Origin: an uncultured Eubacteriales bacterium | GTDB taxonomy: Bacteria > Bacillota > Clostridia > Lachnospirales > Lachnospiraceae | DNA length: 64,000 bases | Direction: 5' to 3' | Assembly (NCBI GenBank): GCA_900318405.1 | Contig: ONKP01000004.1 | Coordinates: 17,120-81,119, forward strand | In this document: positions 1 through 8,838 of the stretch, piece after piece | How the letters are laid out: every line of letters starts with the position of its first letter | Numbering within the stretch: position 1 is the first letter of the stretch | Notes under the pieces: generated by a model | What the model was told of the DNA's origin: nothing | The model's database searches: none | What the model saw: the letters and a program-made list of their open reading frames with translations, nothing else | Translations under genes and position numbers: made by a program

Positions 1-280
1 CCATCTCACAGTTGATGTTTACCGGATCCACTCTCCAGCGCCGGTTGACCGATGTGATTGGAATCTCCTCGGCATTCTTCAATGTAAGGTCGAAATCCTC
101 CTTGATCTTTCGGAGAATATCGCCTTCCGTTACGGTTCCTATGTATCTCCCTTTGCTGTCAAGCAGAGGGACAGCTGTGTACCTGTGATACTCAATCTTC
201 TCCAGTGCTCCGCGAAGGGTGTCATTGCTTTCCAGATAGGCAACATCCTTCTTCGGAGTCAGAAAAAATAATATGTTCAT
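1..280 (-). CDS. CBS-domain protein, 5' part only (runs off the left edge)
   Basis: Reading the minus strand from the ATG at 280 gives about 93 residues before the window ends. The start is preceded by an AAGGGG ribosome site about nine bases upstream. The protein begins MNILFFLTPK and contains the pattern of a CBS domain: a segment like YHRYTAVPLLDSKGRYIG followed by TVTEGDILRKIK. CBS domains usually occur in pairs and bind adenosyl nucleotides to regulate partner proteins. Small stand-alone CBS proteins with this N-terminus are common in Clostridia. No partner is visible, since the rest of the gene lies outside the window. The next gene to the right is on the opposite strand, so the 285 bp between them probably holds divergent promoters. 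I could not assign a convincing -35/-10 pair there. Confidence 0.8.
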   Translation of the reverse strand, partial: MNILFFLTPKKDVAYLESNDTLRGALEKIEYHRYTAVPLLDSKGRYIGTVTEGDILRKIKEDFDLTLKNAEEIPITSVNRRWRVDPVNINCEM

Positions 281-565
281 TATCGTAAACCCCTTGTTCT
301 TTGCTGCAGCTGTTTGCGGTCTTTTCCAGCGCTTCTGAACCATACTGCATTTAGCCATCCATCAAATTCGAATACGTCGGGCATGGCTTAATATCAGATG
401 ATTCCGCGAATATACAACCGCCTGTTCCAGTATAAAGGAATCGCAGGGGTTATGCAAGAAAGCACAACCACCGTAGGGCTATAATATGCTATGATATTAC
501 ACAGGTTGTGACAATCAGAAAAACATCTGTTTGATAACAAACAATTTTGACAGGAGGGATATCAT

Positions 566-1201
566 ATGTCACCATTGCAGGAAAATTACCGTCATCTCGG
601 TGAAACGATGATCAAAAAATTTGCTTCAAGAAATATCGACGCATACTACGTGGATACCGCCGAAGAAGCAAAGCAGAAAGTTCTGGAACTGATGCCGGAG
701 GGTTCTTCCGTCAGCTACGGCGGCTCCATGACACTGCAGGATACCGGAATCCTTGAAGCTGTTAAAAACGGCAACTACAATTTTATCGAACGCAATGACG
801 CGAAGACACCGGAGGAAAAACGCCAGATGATGGCGCGTCAGATGATGGCTGACTATTTCCTCATGAGCACAAACGCTTTCACAAGTGATGGCGAGCTCGT
901 GAATATCGACGGCAACGGCAACCGTCTCTGCTTCCTGATTCAGGGGCCGTCACATGTCATCATCGTCACCGGCATGAACAAATATGCTGTAAACGTTCCA
1001 GCCGCTATCCAGAAGATCCATGATCTGGCTGCGCCGGCCAACTGCGTGCGTCTGAGCTGCAAGACTCCATGTGCGGTCACCGGTATCTGTGCCGACTGCA
1101 AGAGTCCCAGCACGGTCTGCTGTCAGGAGGTCATCACCCGTTATTCCAGACATGACGGACGCATCATTGTTGTCATGGTCGGCGAGAATCTCGGATACTA
1201 A
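566..1201 (+). CDS. LUD (lactate utilization, LutC-like) domain protein
   Basis: This 211-residue protein carries the LUD/DUF162 fold, with the conserved YGGSMTLQDTGI segment near residues 50-61 and the NIDGNGNR segment near residues 112-119. The C-terminal part has a cluster of cysteines (CKTPC, ICADC and a CC pair, roughly residues 164-187) that could bind a metal or iron-sulfur cluster. LUD proteins include LutB/LutC of lactate oxidation, but this stand-alone Clostridial form has no LutA or LutB neighbour, so a lactate role is not supported. The ATG at 566 follows a strong AGGAGG site and there is no other close start. It is one of only two plus-strand genes here. The CCGCC/GGCGG stem at 1237-1252 could act as a weak terminator but lacks a clear T-run. 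Confidence 0.85.
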   Translation: MSPLQENYRHLGETMIKKFASRNIDAYYVDTAEEAKQKVLELMPEGSSVSYGGSMTLQDTGILEAVKNGNYNFIERNDAKTPEEKRQMMARQMMADYFLMSTNAFTSDGELVNIDGNGNRLCFLIQGPSHVIIVTGMNKYAVNVPAAIQKIHDLAAPANCVRLSCKTPCAVTGICADCKSPSTVCCQEVITRYSRHDGRIIVVMVGENLGY

Positions 1202-1349
1202 TAACAATTTCTCCGAATGTTACAACACAGAATACTCCGCCCATTATGGCGGCTTTCAATACACCTCATCTCATGCTCCACTTGTGTGAGGATGTTGCCT
1301 TCTTTTTGATATAGACGACATCAGCCGCAGTTCTGTGTATACGTATACT

Positions 1350-1383
1350 AAAAACAGGAGGCCGCTCCAGCAGCGGTCTCCTG
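1350..1383 (-). terminator. Intrinsic terminator of the exporter operon
   Basis: The stem CAGGAGgCCGCT/AGCGGtCTCCTG spans 1355-1383, about 50 bp past the stop codon of the last operon gene. On the minus strand it is followed by a T-run (1350-1354). Confidence 0.75.
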
Positions 1384-1431
1384 CGAATAGTTTTCAGTTC
1401 TGATCATTTATTTCATCCGCAGAAATCAAAT

Positions 1432-2694
1432 TTACTCTCTCCGCAGTGCCTCGATCGGATCGAGATTTGCGGCCTTCCGCGCCGGCAGGATGCCGAAGAT
1501 CACGCCGATCAGCATGGAAAACCCCACACCGACAAAAATAGACGGCACACTGATCGCCACCGGCGTTCCCGAGGTCTTCGATATCACCTCGGCAAGAATG
1601 ATGCCGGCCACCACGCCCAGCAGTCCGCCGAGACTGGTCAGCACCACGGATTCTGTCAGGAACTGATTCATGATCCTGCGTTTTCTCGCCCCGAGCGCCT
1701 TCTTGAGACCGATCTCATTTGTACGCTCGGTGACAGAGACGAGCATGATATTCATGACACCGATACCGCCAACCAGCAGGGCAATGCTGGCGATCCAGAT
1801 CAGCAGATTGTTGGTGCTGGACGCAAGCTCCTGCTGATTTTTTGCCTTCTCCAGCAGATCCTCTGCCTTATAGGTGATGGAATCGCTGCTGTCACTGCCG
1901 TCGCCTGTGGACTGCACGGACTGGCGCATGATCTCCTCGACTTCCTTGCCTACGCTGCTCATGCTCTGCGTATCCACTGCCCGCACCACACAGTTCTGTG
2001 GTTCATCAAACTGGTAGATGACAGGCCAGACCGTATAGGGAACCAGCAGCGCGCCCATCTGCGACTGCGAATAGGTGTAGTAATCCGACAGCGACGTCGG
2101 CTGGTAGGAGCTGTCAATTTCGATCAGTCCCACCACGGTAAAAGGCTCACCGCGTACATCGATCGTACTGCCGACCGCATTCCCATCGGGGAAAAGCGAT
2201 GCAGCCGCCGTCTCATCGAGCATGCATACTTTCCGTATCTGTGAAAAATCTGATGCCTCAAACGGACGTCCGCTGCTGAGCCTGTATCCGGTCGTCGACA
2301 GGTAATGATCATCCACGCCGTACACAGCACCCATGCTGAGCGTATTGTCTCCTGCTGAAATGCCGTCTGCGTAGGAGCGATAGTAATAGAAGGAAGCATC
2401 CTTCACATCATCCAGACTCCTTATGCTGTCCTTCTGTTCGTCACTGATCGGCGTCACATTGGATGGCACACCGTTATCCATCCAGTAATCATCCTCGCCC
2501 TGCTTCAGCGTCACCTTGACATTGTTGTTCCCGGATCCGATCAGATTCTGCATGATCTGCTCATTGGTTCCCTGGATCGTCGAGACGATCGCAATGATGG
2601 AGGCGATGCCGATGATCACACCAAGCATCGTGAGGAAGGAGCGCATCTTGTGCGCCCAGATCCCCTGAAAAGCCAGTGCTATATTTTCACCCAT
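1432..2694 (-). CDS. MacB/FtsX-type ABC transporter permease
   Basis: This 420-residue permease has the MacB architecture: one N-terminal membrane helix (about residues 18-40), a long extracytoplasmic MacB-PCD region (about 45-290) and three C-terminal helices of the FtsX domain. The diagnostic segment GGIGVMNIMLVSVTER, followed by NEIGLKKALGA, is present. In the MacB family such permeases work by mechanotransmission, exporting peptides, antibiotics or other large molecules rather than forming a simple channel. The start ATG at 2694 follows a GAGGAG site. It lies 12 bp after the large adaptor gene and is the last gene of the operon, just before the terminator at 1350-1383. The substrate cannot be read from the sequence. 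Confidence 0.88.
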   Translation of the reverse strand: MGENIALAFQGIWAHKMRSFLTMLGVIIGIASIIAIVSTIQGTNEQIMQNLIGSGNNNVKVTLKQGEDDYWMDNGVPSNVTPISDEQKDSIRSLDDVKDASFYYYRSYADGISAGDNTLSMGAVYGVDDHYLSTTGYRLSSGRPFEASDFSQIRKVCMLDETAAASLFPDGNAVGSTIDVRGEPFTVVGLIEIDSSYQPTSLSDYYTYSQSQMGALLVPYTVWPVIYQFDEPQNCVVRAVDTQSMSSVGKEVEEIMRQSVQSTGDGSDSSDSITYKAEDLLEKAKNQQELASSTNNLLIWIASIALLVGGIGVMNIMLVSVTERTNEIGLKKALGARKRRIMNQFLTESVVLTSLGGLLGVVAGIILAEVISKTSGTPVAISVPSIFVGVGFSMLIGVIFGILPARKAANLDPIEALRRE

Positions 2695-2706
2695 ATTCTC
2701 TCCTCC

Positions 2707-5001
2707 TCATGATGAATACAGATCATTCACCGAACCCTCTGTCGTTGCCGCGCCTTCCTTCACGTTGTTTCCATAGGGAAAAGCAACCCAGTCGTCCGCG
2801 GAAAGACCGGACAGGATCTCATAGCTGTCATTGGAAAGCTTTCCCGTCTTCACGTTCTGCTTCGTCAGCTTACCATCATCCCCGCGCTTCCAGACGTACT
2901 TCGTACCGTTCTCCTCGCGGATAAACGCCTTCATCAGGTACAGTGAACTGTCATCCGTCATACCGGTGTCCGATGTGCTGCTGTTCAGCGTCACGTCCAG
3001 TCCGTCGCCTTCTGAGAGCTGGGCGTCAGGTGTATTGATGTAGGCGGTAAAAGGATAGTAGGAATCCGTAGGGGATGAACCGTACATGCCGCTTGTATCC
3101 GGATAGGGTGAGATATCACTGATCGTGGCGTCATAGGTATTTCCCGTAGTCCACGACATCACCGTAACCGAATCTCCCTCGTGTACGGAATCCAGCATGC
3201 TCTCGGCAACCGCGCTCGTGATATACATCCCCTCGGATGCCGTCACCGTGATAAAAGCACTGCCGTCCTTCGGGATGTTTTTCGGATCGCCGACGGTTTT
3301 TACCACGCCGTTCATTTTTGCCCGGACCGTACCTGCATCCAGATCCTTCTGTGTCTGCGCGATCTTCAGATCGGACTCCTTCAGGTCAAGCTGAAGCCCA
3401 TCCAGTTTTTCCTGCTCGTCCTTTTTTGCCTGCGCCAGATCCGCCGCCGTATACTCAGCATTGGAAGGAATCAGCTCCGAATAGCCGGAAGTATCATCCG
3501 AACCTGAGCTGCCGCTGCCTGACGATGAAGATGTATCTGCCGTCAGAACAGCAGTCGCAGCATCCGCAGTAAGGACGGCCGCCGGAGCAGCACTGGTATT
3601 AGAAACGCCTGTATTGCCAGTTCGCCCCGCCACAGCAGAATCGGAGGCAGAACCGCCAGCCGGAAGCTTCTCAGCGTTTTCAGTAAGTCCGACAACCTGA
3701 CGGATCACTGCCAGCTGAGCGGAAGAAATATCCGCATTTGCCTGTCCGGCAGTAACGTTCCGCGCAGTGCCGATACCATCAATGACATTTACCTTCCCCA
3801 CATGGCTTCCTGTATTACTGCGGATACTTGTTGTTTTCGCTCCACTGTCGGCATCACTGCCTGCATCGCCGTCACTATCAGCAGGCTCTGGTGAAGGTGT
3901 CGCAGAGGGCACTGGTGCCTCCGTGGGTTCCGGCGAAGGTGTCACGTCAGGCAGTTCAATACCTGCCGCCTTCATGATGGCTGCCTTCTCCTCGTCTGTG
4001 AGCTGCATGGCAGAAAGAACAGCCGCGATCTCTTCGACCGTCAGTCCGGATGCGGAGATACCGCCGCCGGACATATTCAGCTTCGTGGACTCCGTCGTGC
4101 TCAGGGATGCCGCATTGCCGATCCAGGCGCTGATCAGTGCATCATTCTCATCGACATTTTTGAGACAGAAATACACATCCCCGCCGCTGGTTTCAGCATC
4201 GCCAGTTTCACCACTGCCTTCTGCAGATCCTGATCCTGCTGTTCCCGTGCCTGCGTTGCCGGAAGCTGCTGCTTTATTCCCTGCACTGCCGGTTGCCGAA
4301 TCACCTGTGTTCTCCGTACTTCCTGCAGGATCCTGCCCTTCTGAACCGGCCGCTGCCTGTCCCGCAAGCTTCTGCAGTGCTTCCACAAACGACGGATCGA
4401 TGATCACGCTTCCGTCCGCATCCGCCCGCACGAGAAAAATATACGGGTTATCCGCTGTTCCGTCACCGTCTCCTTTGTACTGATCGACAGCTTCCGATGT
4501 GATCGTTCCGCTGTAAACCAGCTCTCCCTGGTTGTTGTCATCCGGGATATCGGGAACCAGCGGTTCCGTACCTCCTCCACCGGAATCCGACACCGGCTTC
4601 AGTTTGTTCAGTGTCTCGATATTTTTCTTTGCGACCTCAATGTCCAGCTCGATCTTCTTGTGGTTGAGCTGTTCCTGCTGCAGTCCCAGGGAGGTTTTGT
4701 TCGTGTCAAAGGTGAGAAGCACATCCCCCTTCTTCACGCTCTGTCCTTCCGTTACGCTGACAGATTCCACGGTCTCCGTATCGTTGACATACACGTTCTG
4801 CGCGGCATCAGCCGTCACCTGCCCGCTCATGCTGCTGTAGTTTCCGTAGTCGTAGCCGCCGTAATTCAGATCGGACACGGGAACGACCATAACCTTGCCG
4901 TTCTGTGTCGTCGCACGCACTGCCGTCGAGATGCCGGCACCGGCGCCGACGATGACAGCCACGGTCACGATGACGGACACGATTCTTTTCTTCGCACTCA
5001 T
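2707..5001 (-). CDS. Oversized HlyD/MacA-type adaptor with a large Ser/Gly/Ala-rich insertion
   Basis: The 764-residue protein starts with a membrane anchor (residues 7-28). A biotinyl-lipoyl-like half with coiled coil follows, ending near residue 135. Adaptor sequence resumes near residue 510 with a second coiled coil (DLAQAKKDEQEKLDGLQLDL) and the barrel domains. The roughly 375 residues between are not typical of adaptors. They hold two short apparently folded stretches (around YIFLVRADADGS and VYFCLKNVDENDALISAWIG), separated by low-complexity Gly/Ala/Ser/Thr and by a Pro-rich PSPEPTEAPVPSATPSPEP linker. The family normally runs 350-450 residues. The ATG overlaps the ATPase stop codon by four bases (ATGA), and the GGAGG site lies inside the upstream gene. 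It is probably the extracytoplasmic partner of the MacB-like permease. Confidence 0.82.
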   Translation of the reverse strand: MSAKKRIVSVIVTVAVIVGAGAGISTAVRATTQNGKVMVVPVSDLNYGGYDYGNYSSMSGQVTADAAQNVYVNDTETVESVSVTEGQSVKKGDVLLTFDTNKTSLGLQQEQLNHKKIELDIEVAKKNIETLNKLKPVSDSGGGGTEPLVPDIPDDNNQGELVYSGTITSEAVDQYKGDGDGTADNPYIFLVRADADGSVIIDPSFVEALQKLAGQAAAGSEGQDPAGSTENTGDSATGSAGNKAAASGNAGTGTAGSGSAEGSGETGDAETSGGDVYFCLKNVDENDALISAWIGNAASLSTTESTKLNMSGGGISASGLTVEEIAAVLSAMQLTDEEKAAIMKAAGIELPDVTPSPEPTEAPVPSATPSPEPADSDGDAGSDADSGAKTTSIRSNTGSHVGKVNVIDGIGTARNVTAGQANADISSAQLAVIRQVVGLTENAEKLPAGGSASDSAVAGRTGNTGVSNTSAAPAAVLTADAATAVLTADTSSSSGSGSSGSDDTSGYSELIPSNAEYTAADLAQAKKDEQEKLDGLQLDLKESDLKIAQTQKDLDAGTVRAKMNGVVKTVGDPKNIPKDGSAFITVTASEGMYITSAVAESMLDSVHEGDSVTVMSWTTGNTYDATISDISPYPDTSGMYGSSPTDSYYPFTAYINTPDAQLSEGDGLDVTLNSSTSDTGMTDDSSLYLMKAFIREENGTKYVWKRGDDGKLTKQNVKTGKLSNDSYEILSGLSADDWVAFPYGNNVKEGAATTEGSVNDLYSS

Positions 5002-5693
5002 TCCGTCCCCTCCGTTTCTGCGGGACCGCTCTCCGTCAGTACACCGTCCTCGATCCGGACGATCCGCTTCGCGTGACGGGCGATCTTCGCATCATGCGTG
5101 ATCATCAGTACTGTCGTTCCGTTCTCATTCAGCTGCTGAAAAATATCCATGACCTGCTGTCCCGACTTCGAGTCAAGGGCTCCGGTCGGTTCGTCCGCCA
5201 GGAGAAGCTTCGGATGATTGACCAGTGCCCTGGCAATTGCCACGCGCTGCTTCTGTCCGCCGGAGAGCTGTGACGGCTTATGGTCCATGCGGTCCTCCAG
5301 CCCTACCCTGCGCAGCGCCTCGGCCGCTCTTTTTCTTCTGTCGCTTCGCGGCACACCGGCATACGTGAGCGGCAGTTCCACATTCTGAAGTGCCGTCTGA
5401 TAGGCGAGGAGCTCAAACGTCTGAAAAACAAAGCCGATCTTTTTCAGCCGCAGATCCGCCAGCATATTGTCCGTACAGGTCGATACGTCCGTGCCGTCAA
5501 GTACCAGCTTTCCCGATGTGGGACGGTCGAGACAGCCGATCAGGTTCATCAGCGTCGACTTGCCCGAGCCGGACGGTCCCATGACGGCCACATACTCTCC
5601 CTCCTCCATGGAAAAATCAATGTGATGGAGGATCGGGAATTCCATTTTTCCCTGAAAATAGCTCTTGCATATATCCGTACATGTAAGAATCAT
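4998..5693 (-). CDS. MacB/LolD-type ABC transporter ATP-binding protein
   Basis: This is a 231-residue nucleotide-binding subunit with Walker A GPSGSGKST, signature LSGGQKQRVAIARAL, Walker B LLLADEPTGALD and the H-loop MITHD. The sequence class (TFELLAYQTALQNVELPL) matches ATPases that energise FtsX-type permeases. An in-frame GTG at 5711 overlaps the previous gene, but it has no ribosome site. The ATG at 5693 sits eight bases after GGAGG, so I chose it. Both neighbours are adaptors and the permease is one gene further on. The order adaptor, ATPase, adaptor, permease on one transcript suggests a single exporter complex. Confidence 0.92.
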   Translation of the reverse strand: MILTCTDICKSYFQGKMEFPILHHIDFSMEEGEYVAVMGPSGSGKSTLMNLIGCLDRPTSGKLVLDGTDVSTCTDNMLADLRLKKIGFVFQTFELLAYQTALQNVELPLTYAGVPRSDRRKRAAEALRRVGLEDRMDHKPSQLSGGQKQRVAIARALVNHPKLLLADEPTGALDSKSGQQVMDIFQQLNENGTTVLMITHDAKIARHAKRIVRIEDGVLTESGPAETEGTE

Positions 5694-5707
5694 AGGATAT
5701 ACCTCCG

Positions 5708-6985
5708 TCACTCCGTAACATTTGTGTCTTCGCTGTAGGAGCTTCCGACAATTCCAGAACCTGCGCTCTCAGAATATACATCATCCACCGGCATCTCTGA
5801 CATCGGCGCCGTCTTCATGCCCTCCTGCTGTGTCCCGTCCGGAATGGCAATGCTGTCATCCTTCGTAAGACCGTCGAGGATCTGCACCTCGCTCATCATC
5901 TCATCTGTTCCGCCGATTTTCACAGCTCTCTTCTCGAGACGGCCATGTCCGTTGTCAGCCCAGACGAACGGATTGTCCGGATCCGTCTGGTCCACGCAGT
6001 AGCTGCCGATCCAGATGCCCTCCGACTTATCTACGGTATCCTCCATACCGGTATCCGGCTCGATGTACACGTGCTGTCCAAGCATAAGGCCGTCGCTGCT
6101 CTCGAGTTCCACGTAGAAAGGATACTTGGAGCTTGCTGTGGAGGAATCCGACGACATATAATATCCGTTAGACGTATCCGTCGTGGCGTTTTCCGTATCG
6201 ATCTTCGTTATTTTTCCCTTCCATGTCTGTGAACTGTCGACACGGGAGCGGATCGTAACAGCGCTTCCTTCCGTCAGCATACCGATATTCATCTCGTTGA
6301 CCGTTCCCTTCACGCGGAGATCGCCGGTCTTCATGATGGTAATGTAGGCGTTGCTGTCCGTGCCACTGGACATGGAAGTGGACGTCCCGTCATTGATCGT
6401 GCGCACCACACCGTCTATGCCGGACGTCACCTGATTGTTCTGAATATTGTCGTTCAGCTTGTCAATGTCTGCCTGCTTGCTCTGAATATCCAGCTGCTTC
6501 TGCTGGATCGAGAGCTGCTGCTCCTGAATCTGGATCGTGTAGTTTGCCTGCTCAGAGGCAGCCGCCTTTTTCTGCTGTGCCTGCAGCTGTGTGAGCGTAT
6601 CGTTCATCGTCTTCAGCTCATTGTTCATGCGCTGAAGATCGATATTGGCCTGGTCCAGCTGAGACTGGTAGGTGGATGTATCATAGGTGAAAAGCACATC
6701 GCCCTTTTTGACCGTATCGCCGACCTTCACCTTCAGATCCGCAACGGTGGCATCATCCGCCTTGTTGACGGACCACGTCTCCTGTGTCTCGACAACACCG
6801 GCATACTGATTGGTCATGCCGACCGATCCTGTGTCCATCAGAATGGACACAGACTGCACATAGGCTGTTTCCCCGTCATTTTTCCCGCTGTTACCGCGAA
6901 AGACAAAAAACCAGACCAGCCATGCAGCCACTCCCGCCGCGATCACGACAAGTGCGATAACGCCTGCTTTTTTATGCTTCCTCAT
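5708..6985 (-). CDS. HlyD/MacA-type membrane-fusion (adaptor) protein
   Basis: This 425-residue adaptor is of ordinary size. It has a lysine-rich cytoplasmic N-terminus, a membrane anchor (AGVIALVVIAAGVAAWLVWF), a lipoyl-like half with VKVGDTVKKGDVLFTYDT, a Gln-rich coiled coil (residues about 110-180) and a barrel region. The GTG at 7036 would overlap the previous gene by four bases but has no ribosome site. The ATG at 6985 follows GGGAGG at five bases and starts directly before the anchor, so it is preferred. In Gram-positive bacteria such proteins act outside the membrane with an ABC exporter. This one resembles the second adaptor of the operon in its lipoyl and barrel parts, which suggests an old duplication. 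Confidence 0.87.
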   Translation of the reverse strand: MRKHKKAGVIALVVIAAGVAAWLVWFFVFRGNSGKNDGETAYVQSVSILMDTGSVGMTNQYAGVVETQETWSVNKADDATVADLKVKVGDTVKKGDVLFTYDTSTYQSQLDQANIDLQRMNNELKTMNDTLTQLQAQQKKAAASEQANYTIQIQEQQLSIQQKQLDIQSKQADIDKLNDNIQNNQVTSGIDGVVRTINDGTSTSMSSGTDSNAYITIMKTGDLRVKGTVNEMNIGMLTEGSAVTIRSRVDSSQTWKGKITKIDTENATTDTSNGYYMSSDSSTASSKYPFYVELESSDGLMLGQHVYIEPDTGMEDTVDKSEGIWIGSYCVDQTDPDNPFVWADNGHGRLEKRAVKIGGTDEMMSEVQILDGLTKDDSIAIPDGTQQEGMKTAPMSEMPVDDVYSESAGSGIVGSSYSEDTNVTE

Positions 6986-7032
6986 GTCATCCTCCCTCTT
7001 GTTATTTGCTGAGATTCTTTGATACCCATCCG

Positions 7033-8838
7033 TCACGCACCGGCAGAGACAGTTTCATCCGTGTTCAGGGTGTTCAGCACCTCTGCGGCGCCGTGCGACT
7101 GCAGAAATGCCATCGTATTCTTATAGCTGTCGTAAACCGTGATATTCATCAGCGGATCCTTTGTATTCTCCGACCACTCATTGATGTCCAGCGCGACCTG
7201 GTAATAGCTCTGCAGAAGTTCTTTCGGACGGGAGGTGCGGAAGTCCTCTGCCAGTGCGTCAACGAGCTCCTGCTTTTCGCCCTCATCAAGGTCCAGAAAT
7301 TCCGTATTATCATCAGCATCCGTCGTACTGTAAACGGAGACACTGTGGATATCCGACACGCTGATCTTCCGGAAGGGATTGTAATTCTCATCGAATTCAT
7401 CACTGTCACGGTAGTCATCCCACATTTTTTCCAGCGAAGCGTCGCTCACCGAATATTCTCTGTAGACCATCCGGCCGCTCTTCAGCTTCCATCCGATATC
7501 GATCAGGACATTCGTACCTGCTTCTTCTGTGTGATTCGACTGGTAGATATCGCTCTCCGCATCCTGCGAAGAGGCGGCTTCCTGTGCCATTTCATACATC
7601 GGTTCAAAGTCAGTGATCAGGACATCGCTGATCCGCTCATCAAATTCCCTGTATTCCGTTCCCGAGGTATCGTTTGTCGTCATGTACAGATAGTCCAGGC
7701 TGTCCGACCATAAGCCCATGGCCTGCACATGATCTGCATCCGGAATCCGCTGATCCACGTGCAGCGGATCCAGAGCAAACATCAGGAAAATCAGAATCGT
7801 CCCGCCGAATGCGCCTGCGATCAGTCTGCACTTCTTCCTGAAATGTCGGATTTTCCCGTAAAAAACAAGTTCCGAGATAATCCACACCACCAGGCAGCCA
7901 ACGGCAGCACCTGTGATAAAAAGCGCATAGCTCGGACTGGTCGAATTGTAATACCCGAACATCAGGCCGAGGCCAAAACCGCCGAAGGCCATCAGAATGA
8001 TCTGAAGCACAGGTGAAATCCATCGGAAAATAAATGCACTGCCAGCCTTTTCCGACGGGCGCATGGCGTAAATCCGGCAATCCAGGATAAGGCATGCCAC
8101 TGCCCATACTGCCAGTCCGACCACGGCTGCCCACGTGCTGAAATCTTTCCCGGGTCCACTCACAGCAAGAGCAACAGGCGAAAGCATCCATTGAAAGCTA
8201 TTTCCTGCGATAAGCACCGTGGAAAAATTCACATGAATCAGTATCGTAACAAGCCAGTACACTGCCGGCCCGATGACCAGTATAAAAATTCCCAGCGCGG
8301 CGCCGAGCCCCGTCCGTCCGCTCAGGATCATCCCCAGGCAGAAGACAGAATACACGGATAAAAATGCCAGGATAAAAAATGCGGCAGCCTTTAACCCCTC
8401 CACAGCCAGTGCACCCTGAAAGCAGCCATTCACCAGCGGAACGACAAGAGCCGCAAATATCTGACAGATCAGATACGGCGCAATACAGAGGACAGCACCG
8501 GAGGTATAGATCACAGCAAAAATCCTCTCCCGGCTGACCGGCAGGCTGTGCATCAGGTCATTGCGCTCCTGCGATCCGAGCCAGGAAAAGCCTGAAACGC
8601 TGGCCATGCCTGCTGCCACGCTGACGGCAGCGCCCATATAGCCGCTCTGAAGGCCAGCCGTCTGCCGGAATGCATCGACAATATTGCTGTGGACACTTTC
8701 AAGACTGGCATCCTGGATCTCCAGAAAAACAGCCACCGGAAGAAGCAGGATCCCCACAGCAAGGATAATCGCGAAGAGCCAGATTCTCTCGCGCATATTA
8801 TCCCGCAGCTCCTTACGAAAAGAGACTGTTGAAGTCAT
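7033..8838 (-). CDS. ABC-2-type permease with a C-terminal extracytoplasmic domain
   Basis: The 601-residue protein has several hydrophobic helices in its first 350 residues, typical of ABC-2 permeases. A hydrophilic region of about 250 residues follows, starting near DPLHVDQRIPDADH, and is likely exposed outside the cell. The N-terminal half includes SWLGSQERNDLMHSLPVSRERIF, a pattern common in YtrC/YtrD-like permeases of cell-envelope stress transporters (here given as LMHSLPVSR). The ATG at 8838 lies inside the ATPase gene (26-bp overlap) and follows GGAGGT at eight bases. Gene order regulator, ATPase, permease matches ytrA-type operons, so it should pair with the ATPase at 8813-9754. The transported substrate is unknown. 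Confidence 0.82.
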   Translation of the reverse strand: MTSTVSFRKELRDNMRERIWLFAIILAVGILLLPVAVFLEIQDASLESVHSNIVDAFRQTAGLQSGYMGAAVSVAAGMASVSGFSWLGSQERNDLMHSLPVSRERIFAVIYTSGAVLCIAPYLICQIFAALVVPLVNGCFQGALAVEGLKAAAFFILAFLSVYSVFCLGMILSGRTGLGAALGIFILVIGPAVYWLVTILIHVNFSTVLIAGNSFQWMLSPVALAVSGPGKDFSTWAAVVGLAVWAVACLILDCRIYAMRPSEKAGSAFIFRWISPVLQIILMAFGGFGLGLMFGYYNSTSPSYALFITGAAVGCLVVWIISELVFYGKIRHFRKKCRLIAGAFGGTILIFLMFALDPLHVDQRIPDADHVQAMGLWSDSLDYLYMTTNDTSGTEYREFDERISDVLITDFEPMYEMAQEAASSQDAESDIYQSNHTEEAGTNVLIDIGWKLKSGRMVYREYSVSDASLEKMWDDYRDSDEFDENYNPFRKISVSDIHSVSVYSTTDADDNTEFLDLDEGEKQELVDALAEDFRTSRPKELLQSYYQVALDINEWSENTKDPLMNITVYDSYKNTMAFLQSHGAAEVLNTLNTDETVSAGA

